The notes under the pieces were generated by a model. It made no database searches. It saw only the letters and a list, made by a program, of their open reading frames with translations, and was not told the DNA's origin. From assembly GCA_035439505.1 (NCBI GenBank), contig DAORKJ010000047.1, positions 1-27,579 of the forward strand: a stretch of DNA of 27,579 bases, read 5' to 3'. This DNA comes from UBA7236 sp035439505 (GTDB lineage: Bacteria; Bacteroidota; Bacteroidia; Chitinophagales; BACL12). Below are positions 1 to 7,981 of the stretch, one piece after another (position 1 is the stretch's first letter; each line of letters opens with the position of its first letter). The position numbers and the translations under genes were made by a program.

Positions 1-2
1 AT

Positions 3-1349
3 TATAGAAATGGAGGCTCAGTAAGTTCTGCAGAAATGGATAAAAAAGATAGTTTGTGGCAATCTAACGGAAAGGAATACGATATGCCTGTTTTTCCCGC
101 AGGTTATTTTGTGGATTATGACAACGATAACGATGACGATTTAATTGTAACAACCAACGACCACCAGCTTGGATTAAATACAGAACACATATGGTTATAC
201 GAAAATTTTAATACCAACGATACTTTCGACTTACAATTTCAAACCGATACTTTTTTAATCAGTGAAATGATTGATATTGGTAGTTACTCAAAACCTATCT
301 TTTTTAATTATAACAATGATAATTTACCCGATATAGTTGCAGGCGTGAGCACTACGTTTGGCAAATCGGCAACATTTAAATATGGATTGTGGCTTTATAA
401 AAATACAGGCACAACCACATTACCAAAATTTGAGTTGGTGAGTAAAGATTTTGGTGGATTAAATGCATATGCACAATCGCATTTAGCACCTGCGAGTGGT
501 GATATAGATAACGATGGTGATGATGATTTATTGGTTGGTAATTTTGATGGCAATATTATTTTTCTTGAAAATTTATCCGGCGGAATTGGCAATGCGGTTA
601 TGGCAACTCCGCAAGTGCTGTATCAAACCATTGATGTGGGCAGCAATGCCACGCCATGTTTAATTGACATTGAACAAGATGGTAAGTTAGATTTAGTAGT
701 TGGAGAAGCTAATGGCAATTTAAATTATTACCATAATACCGGAACAGTTTCCGAGCCGATTTTTACATTAGAAAGTGAGCTTTGGGGAGGTGTTGATGTA
801 AGGGCAGAAATGGCAGTTACGGGATACAGCGCACCGTTTATGTATCGCAACGAAAATGATTCATTGTATTTATTATGTGGTTCTCAAAGTGGCAATGTTC
901 ATCAATATAATGAAATTGAAGAAGCATTATTGGGCGAATTTTTTGAAACAACCGACAACTTTTACCAATATGATGCAGGATATTTTGTTGCATTAAATGG
1001 TGCTGACATTAATAATGATGGCAATATGGAATTTATTACCGGAAATGTAAGAGGTGGTTTTCAAATTTTTGAGCAGGATAAATTCACGCCAATTGTATCA
1101 TCTGAAAATCCAACTTTATTGTTAATTCCGAACCCAACCAGCGACCAAATCCATATCACCTTAAATAACTTTTCAGGTGCAAACAGTACAGTAACTATTT
1201 ACAATATAGCGGGTGAAAAATTGTTACATCTCAACAATAACGACAGCCATATCAGTATAACATTGCCGGGAACATTTTTACCGGGTATGTACTTTGTAAC
1301 TGTTGCTACAAATCAAAATTTGGTTACCGGAACTTTTATTAAATTATAA
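3..1349 (+). CDS. FG-GAP/VCBS-repeat secreted protein with T9SS type A sorting domain (5' partial)
   Basis: The reading frame is open to the left edge of the window; codons before the ATG at 36 read YRNGGSVSSAE, which fits the end of another repeat, so the N-terminus and signal peptide lie outside. The visible part has at least five FG-GAP/VCBS-like repeats with Asp/Asn-rich calcium-binding loops, for example DYDNDNDDDL, GDIDNDGDDDLLVG, DIEQDGKLDLVVG and ADINNDGNMEFITG, the pattern of beta-propeller blades. The last ~75 residues, starting LLIPNPTSDQ and ending TGTFIKL, match T9SS type A C-terminal sorting domains, so the protein is probably exported through the outer membrane and anchored or released. 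Substrate and role are unknown; such proteins are often adhesins or binding proteins. The thioesterase gene starts 2 nt after the stop. Confidence 0.88.
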   Translation, partial: YRNGGSVSSAEMDKKDSLWQSNGKEYDMPVFPAGYFVDYDNDNDDDLIVTTNDHQLGLNTEHIWLYENFNTNDTFDLQFQTDTFLISEMIDIGSYSKPIFFNYNNDNLPDIVAGVSTTFGKSATFKYGLWLYKNTGTTTLPKFELVSKDFGGLNAYAQSHLAPASGDIDNDGDDDLLVGNFDGNIIFLENLSGGIGNAVMATPQVLYQTIDVGSNATPCLIDIEQDGKLDLVVGEANGNLNYYHNTGTVSEPIFTLESELWGGVDVRAEMAVTGYSAPFMYRNENDSLYLLCGSQSGNVHQYNEIEEALLGEFFETTDNFYQYDAGYFVALNGADINNDGNMEFITGNVRGGFQIFEQDKFTPIVSSENPTLLLIPNPTSDQIHITLNNFSGANSTVTIYNIAGEKLLHLNNNDSHISITLPGTFLPGMYFVTVATNQNLVTGTFIKL

Positions 1350-1351
1350 AG

Positions 1352-1789
1352 ATGGAAACCGTGCATTGGAAAAAACTGGAAAATTTGTTTTTACGGGCAA
1401 ACATTCAGCAATTGTATACCGGTATAAGTATACAAGTTTCTGATAATGAAGCCTGTATTTCCTGGCCGGTAGACTCAAGCCATTTTCATGGTGCAAATGC
1501 ATTACATGGCGCTTCGTATTTCAAGCTATTAGATGATGCCGCATATTTTGCTGCTGCTTCTAAACACACGTCCACCTTTCTTGTGACGGGTTCATATTCC
1601 TTAAAATTCTTAAAACCTGTTCATGCCGGAATTATTACGGCAAAAGGATTAGCAAACGAATCGGCAGGTAAGTACATTAAATCTACAAGCCGTTTGTTTA
1701 ATGAAAAGGGTGATTTGCTCGCCGAAGGATCTGGTATATTCATTCCAACTGCTACATTGTGGTCCAGCCTGAAGGCTTATCAATTGTGA
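1352..1789 (+). CDS. PaaI-like hotdog-fold thioesterase
   Basis: A 145-residue protein of the usual size for a single hotdog domain. The segment HGANALHGASYFKLLDDAA (residues 46-64) resembles the PaaI/YdiI pattern of a His-Gly pair before the central helix carrying an acidic residue (Asp61/62). It is followed by the beta-strand motif TGSYSLKFLKPVHAG. Family members hydrolyse acyl-CoA thioesters in the cytoplasm; the acyl substrate cannot be read from sequence. The ATG lies 2 nt after the stop of the upstream T9SS protein gene, suggesting co-transcription or translational coupling, although no functional link between a cytosolic thioesterase and a secreted protein is evident. Family call is firm, substrate unknown. 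Confidence 0.82.
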   Translation: METVHWKKLENLFLRANIQQLYTGISIQVSDNEACISWPVDSSHFHGANALHGASYFKLLDDAAYFAAASKHTSTFLVTGSYSLKFLKPVHAGIITAKGLANESAGKYIKSTSRLFNEKGDLLAEGSGIFIPTATLWSSLKAYQL

Positions 1790-1838
1790 TTTGTCACGAA
1801 ATCGGGTTTTTTGTATACTTTTTACTGACAGATTTTTC

Positions 1839-1846
1839 TATCTTTA
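1839..1846 (+). promoter_or_regulatory. Candidate promoter -7 element
   Basis: TATCTTTA lies 20 nt before the ATG at 1867 and differs from the Bacteroidota -7 consensus TAnnTTTG only at the last base. The nearest TTTG upstream (1810-1813) is 25 nt away, slightly farther than the usual 19-23, so this is a weak call. If correct, the small secreted protein gene and the following GEVED gene have their own promoter. Confidence 0.3.
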
Positions 1847-1866
1847 ACACAAATAAACGATTACAA

Positions 1867-2250
1867 ATGAAAAAATTAGCTACTTCAATCCTCTTTTTAT
1901 TCGTATGTACTTTGGCAGTTAAGGCGGTTGGACCAGATAAAGCAACCATTGCGACCATGAATGAAAAAATGGTAATTACCCTTCCAACCAATGTGCCGCT
2001 TTCAGATATCTACCTTATAGATATCTCTGCAATTCCTTTTAGTAGTGAAGCATTATTAAGTGGATTTTGTCAAAGTTTTAGTGAAAATCATATGACGTTA
2101 ACTGGTAATTTTTCAACAAAACAAATTACACTTTCACTTCATTCCACTGAAGAAGTAGCAGGTGAAAAATGGGATTTAATCAAGTGGAATGAATATTTAA
2201 GTTCCCGTGCTCCTAAGATGTTGATGTATGTGAATACCCAAAATAGATAA
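1867..2250 (+). CDS. Small secreted hypothetical protein
   Basis: A 127-residue protein starting at the ATG in ACAAATGAAAAA. The frame is open further upstream to 1759, but that extension overlaps the thioesterase gene and gives no signal peptide, whereas MKKLATSILFLFVCTLAVKA is a classic Sec signal peptide with a likely cleavage after AKA or AVG. The mature part of about 105 residues has no motif I recognise. It lacks a lipobox and a T9SS tail, so it is probably periplasmic. It is the upstream neighbour of the GEVED T9SS protein, in the same reading frame and 21 nt away, so the two may form a small operon. Function unknown. Confidence 0.7.
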   Translation: MKKLATSILFLFVCTLAVKAVGPDKATIATMNEKMVITLPTNVPLSDIYLIDISAIPFSSEALLSGFCQSFSENHMTLTGNFSTKQITLSLHSTEEVAGEKWDLIKWNEYLSSRAPKMLMYVNTQNR

Positions 2251-2271
2251 TGCTGTTATAAATTTTTTCCT

Positions 2272-4794
2272 TTGCGATTAATTACCCTGCCCCTCCTATT
2301 TGGGTTAACGCTATCTGTTGCCCAAGCCCAATATTGTATTCCTGATTATACCGTTGGGACCACTGATGATGATTATATCAATGGTGTTGAAATAAACACT
2401 ATTAGCAACCTGGATAGCGGCCCCGGTGATGGATCGGGATACAGTGATTTCACGGATTTAACTACGGATTTATTTATCGGTATTTCATACGATGTACATA
2501 TAGCCAATACACCGGATTACACAGAAGGTTACCGAATTTGGATCGATTACAATCAGGATGAAATATTCGCTGATGATGAGCAGATATTTGAGCCTTTTAT
2601 ATTGGAAGAGGAATTTGAAACAATAATGCCATTTACAGTGCCTTTAGACGCCGCCATCGGGCCTACCAGAATGCGTGTTCGATGTTCATATAATGCTATT
2701 GATTTTGATGCATGTAGTGGCGAAACTTATGGTGAAGCAGAAGACTATACCATAAATATTTTAGGTGTTTCGAATGATATTGGCGCTATCAGTATTTTGG
2801 ATTTAGCTAACAATTGTGAATTTACCACAAATGAAACCATTACCATTGCAGTAGAAAATTTTGGTACTGAAAGTGCAAGCGATTTTGAAGTGGCTTATTC
2901 AATTGATGGTGGCTCACCGGTTGTTGAATTATTTCCGGCATTATTACATATTGATGAAACTTTACCTTATTCATTTGCAACAACTGCCGATTTATCCGCA
3001 GATGGTATACATATCATAAAAGTTTGGACAAATTGGGTGGATGATGCTTATAATGGTAATGATACTGCCACTATTTATTTATTGAATGATTACACTGTTT
3101 TAACGACCGGCTTCCCTGAAAATCTTTGTTATTTCGGCGCAACTGTTTTACCGACAGGTGTTCCGGATGGTGGCGTTTGGTCCGGTGAAGGTATAATTAA
3201 TCCAACCACCGGCGAATTGGACCCAGCAATTGTTGGTGGCATTGGTGGTTCTACTATTGTTGAATACGCGTATACTGCAACAGACAAATATGCTGTTTTT
3301 GAAATTCCTTATTTCTTAACACCCATGACATCTCCTACCATATTAGCACTGGGAGATGAAGATTTCGAATCCGGAATACCCTTAGGTTTTAATTTCGAAT
3401 ATTTTGACGAAACCTATTCAGAGATTTTTATTTCCTCAAATGGATTTATAGGTTTTGGTGCGGGCTCAACTTCGTATGATGTGCAGCATATACCAAATAC
3501 GAGTAATCCGGACAATATAATTGCCCTTGCATGGAGTGATTTAGACCCAACTGCTGGTGGAACAATTTCTTATGAGCTGCAAGGTGTTGCTCCTGAAAGA
3601 AAATTTATTGTTAGTTATAAGAATGTATTTCATTATTTAAGTGATGCTACAATTTCAGGCCAAATTATTTTATATGAAAACGGGAATATCATCGATATTG
3701 TAAATACCTTAATTGAAAGTGACGGAGGAGTTGTAACTCAAGGTATAGAAAATTTAAATGGCACAGTGGCTTATGTTGGTGAGGAAGATTATAATAAGGA
3801 TGTATTTACTATTACCACTGAAAGCTGGAGATATTATTATACACCTTGTGATGCAGTTGTTACAGATACCATTACATTTATTGCCGCACCTGAAGTTAGT
3901 ATTGCAGATTCAAGTGCATGTGTTGGTGCCACCATAAATTTAGATGCCGGTGAAGGAGCAGCGTTTTATGTTTGGAGTACCGGCTCGGATGCTCAAAGTA
4001 TTGACGTAACCAGCAGTGGTACTTATTCAGTAACTTATTATGCGAATGAATCTTGTTATGTAAGCGATTCTGCAGTAATAACCATTTATCCCAACCCCGT
4101 TATTGATTTAGGGGGAGATGGTGGCATATGTGAAGGCGCATACCTTAATGCAGAAAATACCGGGGCCGATTATTTATGGAATACAGGTGATACCACACAA
4201 ACATTATTTATTAGCACATCAGGAACGTATTATGTAGATGTTGTAAGCGCCGCAGGATGTGCCAACAGCGATACCATTACCTTGTCAATTACTCCATTAC
4301 CTACTGCTGACTTTGATGTAATAACAGGAGAAGGTTTAATTGCTGTATTTACCAGCCTCGCGACTGATGCAGTTACATGGCTTTGGGATTTTGGTGATGG
4401 CACTATTTCAACAATTGAAAATCCTGATCACACGTATCCAACTGATGGTAGCTATGTTGTAACACTGGTGGTTACCAACGATTGTGGTGCAGATATTTAT
4501 ACCACTACCATTCAGGTTACTACCGGAATTAATACTCAGCATTTTGTAGATGGTGGATTGACCATTTTTCCAAATCCTGCATCAACATCAATTACTGTTG
4601 ATTTATTAATAAGCCAAACAGGATTGCCTTCTTCAATTAAAATTTACGATATGACAGGCAATATTGTAGCTAATATGGAGCAGGTTTTTGGAGAGCAAAT
4701 CAGTTTACCCATTACAAATTTATCTTCCGGGAATTATATGGTAGTGGCAACAAATGGTATTAAAACAGCGATGAGTAGTTTTATTAAAAACTAA
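2272..4794 (+). CDS. Large T9SS cargo protein with GEVED, CARDB-like, Ig-like and PKD domains
   Basis: An 840-residue secreted protein. The first codon is TTG at 2272: it is the only usable start after the in-frame TAA at 2248 that keeps the signal peptide MRLITLPLLFGLTLSVAQAQ. Domains in order: GEVED-type beta-sandwich (about 20-165, containing RIWIDYNQDE and YGEAEDYTI), CARDB-like domain (about 165-275), a short VWSGEGI-type Ig-like segment (about 300-345), a beta-rich domain with FNFEYFDETYSEIFISSNGF (about 360-520), two Ig-like repeats with LDAGEG..YVWSTG and AENTGADYLWNTG, a PKD domain with WLWDFGDGT (about 680-755), and a T9SS type A sorting domain starting LTIFPNPAST. This is typical of cell-surface adhesins or matrix proteins; ligand unknown. 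It converges on the OmpA-domain gene with a 4-nt gap. Confidence 0.88.
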   Translation: MRLITLPLLFGLTLSVAQAQYCIPDYTVGTTDDDYINGVEINTISNLDSGPGDGSGYSDFTDLTTDLFIGISYDVHIANTPDYTEGYRIWIDYNQDEIFADDEQIFEPFILEEEFETIMPFTVPLDAAIGPTRMRVRCSYNAIDFDACSGETYGEAEDYTINILGVSNDIGAISILDLANNCEFTTNETITIAVENFGTESASDFEVAYSIDGGSPVVELFPALLHIDETLPYSFATTADLSADGIHIIKVWTNWVDDAYNGNDTATIYLLNDYTVLTTGFPENLCYFGATVLPTGVPDGGVWSGEGIINPTTGELDPAIVGGIGGSTIVEYAYTATDKYAVFEIPYFLTPMTSPTILALGDEDFESGIPLGFNFEYFDETYSEIFISSNGFIGFGAGSTSYDVQHIPNTSNPDNIIALAWSDLDPTAGGTISYELQGVAPERKFIVSYKNVFHYLSDATISGQIILYENGNIIDIVNTLIESDGGVVTQGIENLNGTVAYVGEEDYNKDVFTITTESWRYYYTPCDAVVTDTITFIAAPEVSIADSSACVGATINLDAGEGAAFYVWSTGSDAQSIDVTSSGTYSVTYYANESCYVSDSAVITIYPNPVIDLGGDGGICEGAYLNAENTGADYLWNTGDTTQTLFISTSGTYYVDVVSAAGCANSDTITLSITPLPTADFDVITGEGLIAVFTSLATDAVTWLWDFGDGTISTIENPDHTYPTDGSYVVTLVVTNDCGADIYTTTIQVTTGINTQHFVDGGLTIFPNPASTSITVDLLISQTGLPSSIKIYDMTGNIVANMEQVFGEQISLPITNLSSGNYMVVATNGIKTAMSSFIKN

Positions 4795-4798
4795 ATTT

Positions 4799-5665
4799 TT
4801 ATTTAGCAATTATCATTACTTCTACTCTTCTGTTTCGTTTTTTGTCCGCTTCGGTAATTTCGGGGTCAATTAATTTTTCGGCGCCACCTTTACCTTTTAC
4901 CAAAATACGTTCTGAGGCAATTCCAAAATCGGTGAGATAGGTTTTTACAACTATGGCTCTGTTTAATGAAAGGTGGTTGGTACCATCATCAGCATCGAAT
5001 CCATCGCGATATGCACCCATTTGTTTTTGCATTTCTGTCATACAACATATATGACCTATTAATGAAATATACAGGTTAGGATTTTCTTGCAACACTTTTA
5101 CTAATTCCTGCAGTACGGGCTGACTTTCAGGCATAAGTGTATGCCTGCCGGAAAAAAATTCTAAATTGGGAATTACTACTTTTTGTCCGATTTCAGCATT
5201 CAAAATTGCAGTAGCCATTGCCGTAATAGAATTTAAATTATCTGCAGCAATGTTTGGATTATTTGCTGCCGGGTGAATAATAATTTCCACCCTCCTATTT
5301 TGTTGTTTGGCTATCTCATCATTATTTTCCTGTGTAGCATTATTTTCGCCAAAGGCATTTATGTCCGAAAAAATTGAATCCTGAATTCCGGAATTTTGTA
5401 ATACTTTTTTAACAAAAGCATTCCTTTTTTCCGACAATCGCATATTGAAAGTACTATCACCGTCAGTATCGCAATAAGCATGTAAATCAATATGGTCAAT
5501 TTGCTGAGTATGCAAAAAGGTTATGGTAGAATCAAGTGTGTGTTGCAGGTTGATACCATTATTTGCGCTACCGCTATTAAAATAAACAGCAACAGAAATT
5601 TGAGCTGAAACAACAATAGTTGTAATACAACCAATACCGGTAAAAAGTATTTTCAGGGCGTTCAT
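4799..5665 (-). CDS. Exported protein with two tandem OmpA-like domains
   Basis: A 288-residue protein using the ATG at 5665; a GTG one codon upstream is an alternative. The N-terminus MNALKILFTGIGCITTIVVSAQ is a signal peptide. Two OmpA/MotB-like peptidoglycan-binding domains follow: about residues 24-135, with DTDGDSTFNMRLSEKRNAFV and a closing NRRVEI, and about residues 155-288, with LSLNRAIVVKTYL and NRRVEV. The second domain has GHICC where the family usually has GHTD, so its diaminopimelate-binding Asp may be missing. There is no lipobox, beta-barrel segment or TPR region, so this is not a classical OmpA porin; a soluble periplasmic cell-wall-binding protein is most likely. Its 3' end faces the GEVED gene. 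Confidence 0.85.
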   Translation of the reverse strand: MNALKILFTGIGCITTIVVSAQISVAVYFNSGSANNGINLQHTLDSTITFLHTQQIDHIDLHAYCDTDGDSTFNMRLSEKRNAFVKKVLQNSGIQDSIFSDINAFGENNATQENNDEIAKQQNRRVEIIIHPAANNPNIAADNLNSITAMATAILNAEIGQKVVIPNLEFFSGRHTLMPESQPVLQELVKVLQENPNLYISLIGHICCMTEMQKQMGAYRDGFDADDGTNHLSLNRAIVVKTYLTDFGIASERILVKGKGGAEKLIDPEITEADKKRNRRVEVMIIAK

Positions 5666-5720
5666 CACTAATAAACGAAATTACTGAAAATCTATTGAGT
5701 GTTACTTCAAATAACCTTAA

Positions 5721-6242
5721 TTATTGCACAAAAGAAAAGATAATTAAACCGGTGATAGCGCCGACAAAGGTGGTAACGGCAATAAACAGATAAGCAAAAC
5801 GTTTGAACCTTGCTGAAATGTGCTGGAGTATGTGGTTCGACATATTGTCCATCATGTTTGAAGCCGTTTTGGATGTTGACGTATTTTGTAACAATTGCGG
5901 TAAGTTGGCGGACATTTCATCCCGAAATACAACTCGTATTTCTTCGATTAATTTATCATCAATAAACATGCTGAGCACCGGCATTTTAACTGTCAGTTTA
6001 TTTACCATAAAATCATCAAATAACATTAGGATATTTTTTTCCAATGCTGCAAAACCATCCAGTTTATTTGTATTGTTATCAGCATGTAAAGCTGATTGAA
6101 TCATTTCAGAAAAACCTTCATGCAGTTGTATACCTGCAAAATGGGTATGCTTTAAAATATATCGCCATAATAAGGTATTTAATAATCCTCCTAAAAACCC
6201 TGCAGTGGCACCCAGCACTATGGCAAATGTTATTGCATCCAT
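5721..6242 (-). CDS. DUF445-like membrane protein
   Basis: A 173-residue protein with one hydrophobic helix at the N-terminus (about residues 3-25, glycine-rich) and one at the C-terminus (about 150-172); the soluble middle would sit on one side of the membrane. The segment KMPVLSMFIDDKLIEEI and the following acidic stretch resemble DUF445 proteins of Bacteroidota, which also begin and end with membrane helices. The family's function is not established. I chose the ATG at 6242, which overlaps the end of pyrE by 13 nt; an ATG at 6263 would add MAQKPGR and deepen the overlap. The overlap implies translation coupled to pyrE. Assignment rests on pattern resemblance, so moderate. Confidence 0.65.
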   Translation of the reverse strand: MDAITFAIVLGATAGFLGGLLNTLLWRYILKHTHFAGIQLHEGFSEMIQSALHADNNTNKLDGFAALEKNILMLFDDFMVNKLTVKMPVLSMFIDDKLIEEIRVVFRDEMSANLPQLLQNTSTSKTASNMMDNMSNHILQHISARFKRFAYLFIAVTTFVGAITGLIIFSFVQ

Positions 6243-6871
6243 GCGCCCGGGTTTTTGCGCCATTCACCTAAAAGCGATTCTGTTTCTTTAGGAATAATAT
6301 TATTTGCGAGAGCATATTGAATTAAAGACGGATAATCGGACAAAGTATATAAAAGGCAATCCGCATTTTTAAAAGCTTCATCTGCAGCATCAAATGCATA
6401 GGTAAACAACGCAGCCATACCTTCCACCTGAGCACCTGCATTGCGTAAGGCATTCACCGCAGTTAAACTACTTCCACCGGTGGACACAAGGTCCTCAATA
6501 ACCATCACTTTAGCTCCTTCCGGCAATTTTCCTTCAATTTGGTTGCTTAGTCCGTGTTTTTTAGCCTCAGAACGCACATAAATAAAAGGCAGATTGAGTG
6601 CTTCTGCAACCAGTGCACCATGCGGAATTCCGGCAGTTGCCACTCCGGCAATGATTTCCACATTAGGAAAGGTTTGACTTATCCCCGCAGCTAGCGTATT
6701 TTTGAGCCAGGTTCTTATTTCCGGGTAGGACAAGGTTAACCGATTATCGCAATAAATCGGCGATCGCCAGCCACTAGCCCAGGTAAATGGTTCATTCGGG
6801 CGCAGTTTAATGGCACCGATAGTTAATAATTTTTCAGCGAAAAGAGTTGCGTCACTAGAATTAAAGAGCAT
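6230..6871 (-). CDS. pyrE: Orotate phosphoribosyltransferase
   Basis: Converts orotate and PRPP to orotidine 5'-monophosphate in de novo pyrimidine synthesis (cytosol, dimer). The 213-residue length equals the usual family size. The PRPP-binding motif VMVIEDLVSTGGSS (about residues 122-135) and the catalytic-loop region YVRSEAKKHGLSNQIEG are intact, as are FTWASGWRSPIYCDNR near the N-terminus and GVATAGIPHG. The start MLFNSS matches the usual beginning of Bacteroidota PyrE. Its ATG (6871-6869) shares the palindrome CATG with the start of the divergent Nudix gene, so there is no intergenic promoter space; the promoter must lie inside the Nudix coding region. The DUF445-like gene overlaps its 3' end. 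Confidence 0.96.
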   Translation of the reverse strand: MLFNSSDATLFAEKLLTIGAIKLRPNEPFTWASGWRSPIYCDNRLTLSYPEIRTWLKNTLAAGISQTFPNVEIIAGVATAGIPHGALVAEALNLPFIYVRSEAKKHGLSNQIEGKLPEGAKVMVIEDLVSTGGSSLTAVNALRNAGAQVEGMAALFTYAFDAADEAFKNADCLLYTLSDYPSLIQYALANNIIPKETESLLGEWRKNPGAWMQ

Positions 6872-7517
6872 GGCCCAAAGCTATAAAATTTTCATCAACG
6901 AGACACCGGTTTATATCATTGAAGGTGGATTACCTGCAACAATTAATACCGGCGACGCAGCAAATCCGGTATTTACATCTGACCAAAAGAAGGACATTGA
7001 CAAGGCATTTTATTTAATTGAAAACAATGCCGGTATTAAAAGTTTAACTATCTACGGCCATGGAATCAAAGCTGTAAAAAAATCATTATTCGCCGATTAT
7101 AAAACAATTCGCGCCGCAGGTGGATTAGTTTTTAATAATAAAGACGAAGTGCTCATGATTTTTCGCCGTGCAATGTGGGATCTCCCCAAAGGCAAAATTG
7201 ATTTAGGTGAAAAAAAGAAAGCAGCGGCTTTGCGCGAAGTAAGGGAAGAAACCGGATTGCAAAAATTGTCTATCGTAAAAAAACTCAGAAAAACATATCA
7301 TACCTATCGCCTTGAGAATTCTACTAAAGTACTTAAGGTAACACATTGGTATTTGATGATGTGCAGCGATAATGCGCAACCAATTCCTCAACAGGAAGAA
7401 GATATTGAAGTAGCAACCTGGATTCCGGCTGCTGAGGTTGACCAAAAACTAAATCGTGCGTATGCGAATATTCGCGATATTATAACCAGTGGTATCAATA
7501 CTATGCACCACGGGTAA
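6870..7517 (+). CDS. Nudix hydrolase
   Basis: A 215-residue protein with a complete Nudix box at about residues 108-130: G-x5-E-x7-REVREETGL, every consensus position present. Nudix enzymes cleave nucleoside-diphosphate-linked substrates with Mg2+ bound by the box glutamates; the specific substrate is not predictable. The N-terminal ~85 residues (beginning MAQSYKIFINETPVYII) are a small extra domain common in Bacteroidota versions. The frame is open upstream to 6810, but that would lie inside pyrE; the ATG at 6870 fits the domain start. The 5' end overlaps the pyrE start by 2 nt and the 3' end overlaps coaD by 17 nt in the convergent orientation, so the gene is squeezed between two - strand genes. 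Confidence 0.93.
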   Translation: MAQSYKIFINETPVYIIEGGLPATINTGDAANPVFTSDQKKDIDKAFYLIENNAGIKSLTIYGHGIKAVKKSLFADYKTIRAAGGLVFNNKDEVLMIFRRAMWDLPKGKIDLGEKKKAAALREVREETGLQKLSIVKKLRKTYHTYRLENSTKVLKVTHWYLMMCSDNAQPIPQQEEDIEVATWIPAAEVDQKLNRAYANIRDIITSGINTMHHG

Positions 7518-7965
7518 CAATCAAAGGAACCATTTTACTAATATCACCACCATTGCGTAACACCTCTTTGACAATGGTTGAACTTACATGACTGAACTCT
7601 GGATTACTAAGGATAAATATGGTTTCAATTTGGTGATTTAAGGTCTTGTTTGTTTGAGCTATTACCTTTTCATATTCATAATCAGCAGCACTGCGTAAAC
7701 CTCTGATGACGAATCCGGCATTTTTTTCAACACAATAATTTACTGTTAATCCCTCATAAAAATCCACTGTGATTTTTTGCTCATGCACATACAATTCCTG
7801 TATCCAGTTTAAACGCTGTTCAAGGGTGAAATAGCCTTGTTTTTGACTGTTTTTGCCGATGGCGATGATAATTTTATCGAATAATGGGATAGCCCGTTCA
7901 ATAATATCGATGTGACCCAAAGTAACAGGGTCGAATGATCCCGGGAAAACTGCAATTCGTGTCAT
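7501..7965 (-). CDS. coaD: Phosphopantetheine adenylyltransferase
   Basis: Transfers AMP from ATP to 4'-phosphopantetheine, giving dephospho-CoA, the fourth step of CoA synthesis from pantothenate. At 154 residues it is of normal size. The nucleotidyltransferase motif GSFDPVTLGH (residues 9-18, with TLGH as the T/HxGH signature), the RGLRS segment binding phosphopantetheine, and the C-terminal VSSTIVKE motif are all present. It lies just downstream of rsmD with 16 nt between, in the order DUF3822-rsmD-coaD, suggesting one transcript. The final enzyme of the pathway, CoaE, is encoded in this window at 20592. Confidence 0.97.
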   Translation of the reverse strand: MTRIAVFPGSFDPVTLGHIDIIERAIPLFDKIIIAIGKNSQKQGYFTLEQRLNWIQELYVHEQKITVDFYEGLTVNYCVEKNAGFVIRGLRSAADYEYEKVIAQTNKTLNHQIETIFILSNPEFSHVSSTIVKEVLRNGGDISKMVPLIVTRGA

Positions 7966-7981
7966 AAGGTAAAGTTACTAT

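Noticed and set aside
1759..1866. N-terminal extension of the small secreted protein
   Set aside because: It overlaps the thioesterase gene and hides a perfect signal peptide that begins at the ATG at 1867.
5803..6099. Open frames antisense to the DUF445-like gene
   Set aside because: They lack recognisable domains or signals and lie entirely opposite a better supported gene.
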